Part shown: in pieces, positions 41,991-45,292 of the stretch
How positions within the stretch are numbered: the stretch's first letter is position 1
How the letters are laid out: each line of letters begins with the position of its first letter
Position numbers and translations under genes: made by a program
Origin: JAKSSE01 sp045597645
GTDB taxonomy: Bacteria > Bacillota > Clostridia > Lachnospirales > Lachnospiraceae
Assembly (NCBI GenBank): GCA_045597645.1
Contig: JAZLKM010000068.1
Location: forward strand, 1-45,292
Length of the DNA: 45,292 nt
Reading direction: 5' to 3'
Notes under the pieces: generated by a model
Database searches by the model: none
Told to the model about the DNA's origin: nothing
Seen by the model: only the letters and a program-made list of their open reading frames with translations

Positions 41991-43796
41991 ATGGACCAGT
42001 CCCACGTTAGAAATTTTTGCATAATTGCACATATAGACCATGGTAAGTCTACCCTGGCCGACCGCATCATAGAGAGAACGGGATTATTGACTGCTCGTGA
42101 GATGCAGGCTCAGGTGCTTGACAACATGGACTTAGAGCGCGAGAGGGGCATTACAATAAAGTCCCAGGCGGTACGACTTGTCTACAATGCAAAAAATGGG
42201 GAGGAGTATATTTTCAATCTCATAGATACTCCCGGCCATGTTGACTTTAACTATGAAGTGTCAAGGAGTCTGGCGGCCTGCGATGGAGCTATTTTGGTAG
42301 TGGATGCGGCTCAGGGTATCGAGGCACAGACATTGGCTAACGTGTATCTGGCACTTGACCACGATCTCGAGGTTATTCCTGTCATTAATAAGATTGACCT
42401 GCCATCAGCGGATCCGCAGCGAGTAATAGATGAGATTGAGGATGTAATTGGACTTGAGGCACAGGATGCTCCGCAGATATCAGCAAAGACGGGCTTGAAT
42501 ATCGATGATGTGCTCGAAGCAGTTGTGGAAAAGCTTCCACCACCAAACGGTGATAAGGAGAAACCGCTTCAGGCACTGATTTTCGATTCAATATATGATA
42601 GCTACAAGGGTGTAATTATGTTCTGCCGTATAAAGGAGGGACAGGTCCGCCCGGGAGACCCAATTAAGATGATGGCTACAGGAGCAACATGCGATGTGGT
42701 TGAGGTCGGAATCTTCGGAGCGGGTCAGTTCATCCCTACTGACAGCCTTGAGGCTGGAATGGTTGGATATATTACAGCCTCTATCAAAAATGTAAAGGAT
42801 ACTCGCGTAGGTGACACTGTGACCAACCGCAATAACCCCGCAAGCGAGCCACTTCCGGGTTATAAGAAGGTTAATCCTATGGTGTATTGCGGATTGTATC
42901 CAGCGGATGGTGCCCATTATCCAGACCTTCGAGATGCGCTCGAAAAATTACAGCTCAACGATGCAGCACTGTTTTTTGAGCCAGAAACCTCTATAGCACT
43001 GGGCTTTGGATTTAGATGCGGATTCCTTGGATTGCTGCATCTTGAAATTATCCAGGAGAGACTGGAACGAGAATATAACCTCGACCTAGTGACTACGGCT
43101 CCTAGCGTTGTCTACAAGGTATATAAGACTGATGGAGAGGTGATAGATCTGACCAATCCATCTAACCTGCCGAACCCATCAGAAATTGATTATATGGAGG
43201 AGCCTATAGTTAATGCTGAGATAATGGTAACCAGTGAATACATTGGAGCTATTATGGATTTGTGTCAGGAGAGACGAGGCACATACGTGTCTCTTGAATA
43301 TATGGAAGAAACCAGAGCACTTCTCAAATACACTTTGCCGCTTAACGAGATTATATATGACTTTTTCGATGCTCTTAAGAGCCGCTCAAGAGGCTATGCT
43401 TCGTTCGACTATGAGCTGGCAGGCTATGTGAAGAGCAGCCTTGTGAAGCTTGATATTCTCGTAAACCATGAGGAGGTTGATGCCCTTTCATTTATTGTAT
43501 TTGAGGGCACAGCATATGAGAGAGGCCGCAGAATGTGCGAAAAGCTCAAGGAAGAGATTCCGCGTCATCTTTTTGAAATACCGATACAGGCGGCAGTGGG
43601 CAGCAAGATTATTGCAAGAGAGACAGTTAGAGCTATGCGCAAGGATGTTCTTGCAAAATGCTACGGCGGTGATATCACACGTAAGAAAAAGCTTCTGGAA
43701 AAACAGAAGGAAGGCAAAAAGAGAATGCGTCAGGTGGGCAACGTAGAGATACCACAGGAGGCGTTTATGAGCGTTCTGAAACTGGATGAGGAATAA
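41991..43796 (+). CDS. lepA: Elongation factor 4 (LepA)
   Basis: 601 residues, standard LepA length. G motifs: AHIDHGKSTLADR, RERGITIKSQAV, DTPGHVDFNYEVSRS and NKIDLP; then domains II, III and V, and the LepA-specific C-terminal domain (VGSKIIARETVRAMRKDVLAKCYGG and the KKLLEKQKEGKKRMR tail seen in part). LepA acts on the ribosome during initiation or back-translocation. GGAGGT precedes the ATG. It begins only 38 bases after the rpsT terminator, so its promoter is not obvious. hemW starts one base after its stop. Confidence 0.97.
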   Translation: MDQSHVRNFCIIAHIDHGKSTLADRIIERTGLLTAREMQAQVLDNMDLERERGITIKSQAVRLVYNAKNGEEYIFNLIDTPGHVDFNYEVSRSLAACDGAILVVDAAQGIEAQTLANVYLALDHDLEVIPVINKIDLPSADPQRVIDEIEDVIGLEAQDAPQISAKTGLNIDDVLEAVVEKLPPPNGDKEKPLQALIFDSIYDSYKGVIMFCRIKEGQVRPGDPIKMMATGATCDVVEVGIFGAGQFIPTDSLEAGMVGYITASIKNVKDTRVGDTVTNRNNPASEPLPGYKKVNPMVYCGLYPADGAHYPDLRDALEKLQLNDAALFFEPETSIALGFGFRCGFLGLLHLEIIQERLEREYNLDLVTTAPSVVYKVYKTDGEVIDLTNPSNLPNPSEIDYMEEPIVNAEIMVTSEYIGAIMDLCQERRGTYVSLEYMEETRALLKYTLPLNEIIYDFFDALKSRSRGYASFDYELAGYVKSSLVKLDILVNHEEVDALSFIVFEGTAYERGRRMCEKLKEEIPRHLFEIPIQAAVGSKIIARETVRAMRKDVLAKCYGGDITRKKKLLEKQKEGKKRMRQVGNVEIPQEAFMSVLKLDEE

Positions 43797-43797
43797 C

Positions 43798-44964
43798 ATG
43801 GAACTGTATATCCATATCCCATTTTGTGCCAGAAAATGCCTGTACTGCGACTTCCTGTCATTCGATAACATGGACAAGGAAGAAAATCGGTATGTGGCCG
43901 CGTTGACAGCAGAGATACGCAATTATGGAAGGCTTCTGAAAGACCAGGGCAAATCTGTTACTACTATATTTATAGGTGGTGGCACGCCGAGCAGGTTAGA
44001 TGTATCTAATCTGTCTGCGATTATGGATGCCGTACATCAATCATTTGAAGTTATTCCTAACGCGGAGGTTACAATAGAAGCCAACCCGGGCACAATCAAC
44101 GAGGCCAAGGCAAAGCAGTATCTGGCATTGGGCATAAACAGAATATCAGTAGGATTACAGTCCGCCAACAATGATGAGCTGGAGCTTCTGGGTCGAATCC
44201 ATACCTGGGAGCAGTTTTTGCTAAGCTATGAATCGATAAGGCGCGCCGGCTTCCACGACGTCAACATAGATATTATGACTGGTCTGCCGTATCAGACTCA
44301 GGACAAGCTACAGAACACCCTGACTCAGGTAATGCGACTGCAGCCAGAACATATTTCTGCATATAGCCTTATCATTGAGAAGGGCACTCCCTTTTACCAG
44401 AAGTACATGTTTGACACTGTGAAGCAGCATGCAGGTATGCCAACGGAGGCTTTGCCATCTGAGGACGATGAATACAGACTTGGCAAGCTGGCACAAACCA
44501 CTCTGGAAAATGCTGGCTGGCAGCGCTACGAGATAAGCAACTATGCCAAACCTGGCTGTGAGTGCATACACAACACTGGTTACTGGACCCGTGAGGAATA
44601 TCTTGGCGTTGGCCTAGGCGCATCATCCCTCATGGACGAGACCAGATTCTCCAACATCCGTGACTTCTATAAATATATAGAAGCTATAGAGGCCGGCAAC
44701 TTTGGAACCATCCGCACTGACCTTCAGCCTCTATCAAAAAAGAACCAGATGGAAGAGTTCATGTACCTTGGCCTTCGCATGACAGCGGGCGTCTCAATCT
44801 GGGACTTCCAGAATACATTTGACACAAGTCTCATCGCTACCTATGGCGACGTACTGCGCGAGCTTGAAGCCCAGCAGCTTCTCGTCCAAGCCGAGGGCCG
44901 AGTCTTCTTGACCGACAAGGGCCTCGACCTCTCCAACTACTGCATGAGCAAATTCATATTCTAA
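43798..44964 (+). CDS. hemW: HemW, radical SAM haem chaperone-like protein
   Basis: 388 residues. The radical SAM cluster motif is CARKCLYCDF (CxxxCxxC) near the N-terminus, followed by GGGTPSRL, EANPGTI, RISVGLQSAN and the C-terminal HemW domain with YEISNYAKPG and NTGYWTREEYLGVGLGASS. HemW proteins resemble coproporphyrinogen oxidase HemN but usually act as haem chaperones. The ATG at 43798 follows GATGAGGAATAAC, one base after the lepA stop; an earlier ATG at 43786 lies inside lepA and lacks a site. The lepA-hemW order is common in Firmicutes. Confidence 0.92.
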   Translation: MELYIHIPFCARKCLYCDFLSFDNMDKEENRYVAALTAEIRNYGRLLKDQGKSVTTIFIGGGTPSRLDVSNLSAIMDAVHQSFEVIPNAEVTIEANPGTINEAKAKQYLALGINRISVGLQSANNDELELLGRIHTWEQFLLSYESIRRAGFHDVNIDIMTGLPYQTQDKLQNTLTQVMRLQPEHISAYSLIIEKGTPFYQKYMFDTVKQHAGMPTEALPSEDDEYRLGKLAQTTLENAGWQRYEISNYAKPGCECIHNTGYWTREEYLGVGLGASSLMDETRFSNIRDFYKYIEAIEAGNFGTIRTDLQPLSKKNQMEEFMYLGLRMTAGVSIWDFQNTFDTSLIATYGDVLRELEAQQLLVQAEGRVFLTDKGLDLSNYCMSKFIF

Positions 44965-44967
44965 CCC

Positions 44968-44992
44968 AACCACCCACTCTGGGTGGTTTTTT
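44968..44992 (+). terminator. Terminator of lepA-hemW
   Basis: AACCACCC (44968-44975) pairs with GGGTGGTT (44981-44988) around loop ACTCT, followed by T to 44992. Confidence 0.92.
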
Positions 44993-45156
44993 CTTTTTTC
45001 ACAAACCACCAGCCAGTTTCATCCCCGCACCCCCCCTGTCATACGCCGCACGCCAACCGTTTTTTGGGAGGGGCGCCGCATATTTCACTCGCCAGTTTTA
45101 CATTTATGCATGGTGTATGCGTATGCTGCACTTCACTGACAACAGAGACCTAATTC

Positions 45157-45292
45157 GGTGATTCGCGTGGCGATTCTTGTTTCGCGATGCTGCGCGCCCG
45201 GTCTCCAGTTGTCTGAGATGTGGCTTCTTAATTCATCCAGCTTTTGGGGGCTTGTAGGTTTACAAGGCTTGACCCGTACATGGATGCACCTC
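45157..45292 (-). repeat. Right copy of 136-base terminal inverted repeat
   Basis: Read on the minus strand, this is the partner of 11-146, about 98% identical by direct comparison, and it is cut by the window edge. Its hairpin arms (CTTGTA/TACAAG) are unchanged while the loop differs. Between the hemW terminator and this block (44993-45156) there is no gene. That stretch holds a diverged continuation of the repeat, for example an AAAACTGG motif and GAATT-AGG-TCTCTG next to the conserved core, also present in spirit at 147-245. Two opposite copies at the exact ends suggest that the window is a contig that stopped at a multicopy sequence. Confidence 0.85.

Overview
The window reads as one stretch of chromosome from a strictly anaerobic Gram-positive member of the Clostridia (Eubacteriales). 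This is inferred from gene families, strong GGAGG-type ribosome binding sites, some GTG and TTG starts, a class III (oxygen-sensitive) ribonucleotide reductase with NrdR-type operator boxes, lysine synthesis by the DapL route, a FliB-like Fe-S lysine methylase, and FakA/DegV-type proteins. Species cannot be named from sequence alone. No rRNA, tRNA, CRISPR array, prophage or complete insertion sequence was seen. Nearly all the DNA is housekeeping and metabolic coding sequence.

Layout. Both ends of the window carry the same 136-base repeat in opposite orientation (11-146 and 45157-45292; 3 differences). It runs off both edges, so it is probably a multicopy element that limited the assembly. From the left follow a small SprA-like metalloprotease, tex, a FliB-like methylase and an alpha/beta hydrolase (+). 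typA (-) is divergent from a cobO-dapA-dapB operon (+). A convergent minus-strand pair follows: a TraX-7TM-PAS-GGDEF diguanylate cyclase and an alpha/beta hydrolase. After a minus-strand FakA-like small protein comes a nearly gapless plus-strand run of about 17 kb (12763-29811). It holds a thermonuclease, recJ, a REC-PP2C regulator, a lipase, a membrane protein, a methyltransferase, nadE, an L,D-transpeptidase, an aminotransferase, hisC, a small membrane protein, a TauE permease, an acyltransferase, clpX, a phosphopantetheinyl transferase and an SGNH hydrolase. A minus-strand aldolase is divergent from a second plus-strand operon: a eukaryotic-type hisA, dapL, degV, ahcY, a CNNM-type transporter, a TPR lipoprotein and hflX. 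The last part holds nrdD with its regulatory region, rpsT, lepA and hemW.

How genes work together. dapA, dapB and dapL supply three steps of the diaminopimelate aminotransferase route to lysine and peptidoglycan, and the L,D-transpeptidase acts on that wall. nrdD is fused to its own glutaredoxin-like domain and sits behind NrdR-type boxes. typA, lepA, rpsT, hflX and tex serve the ribosome or transcription. The diguanylate cyclase and the REC-PP2C phosphatase are signalling outputs. The acyltransferase, phosphopantetheinyl transferase, DegV and FakA-like protein point to lipid metabolism.

The most notable observations are the structured terminal inverted repeat, a 158-base overlap in which two proteins appear to be encoded in two frames, a dapB terminator embedded in an opposing gene, divergent promoters sharing a palindromic -35 hexamer, and the TraX-GGDEF and NrdD-glutaredoxin fusions. 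I did not find a clear new multi-gene system. The terminal repeat is the best candidate for something undescribed.
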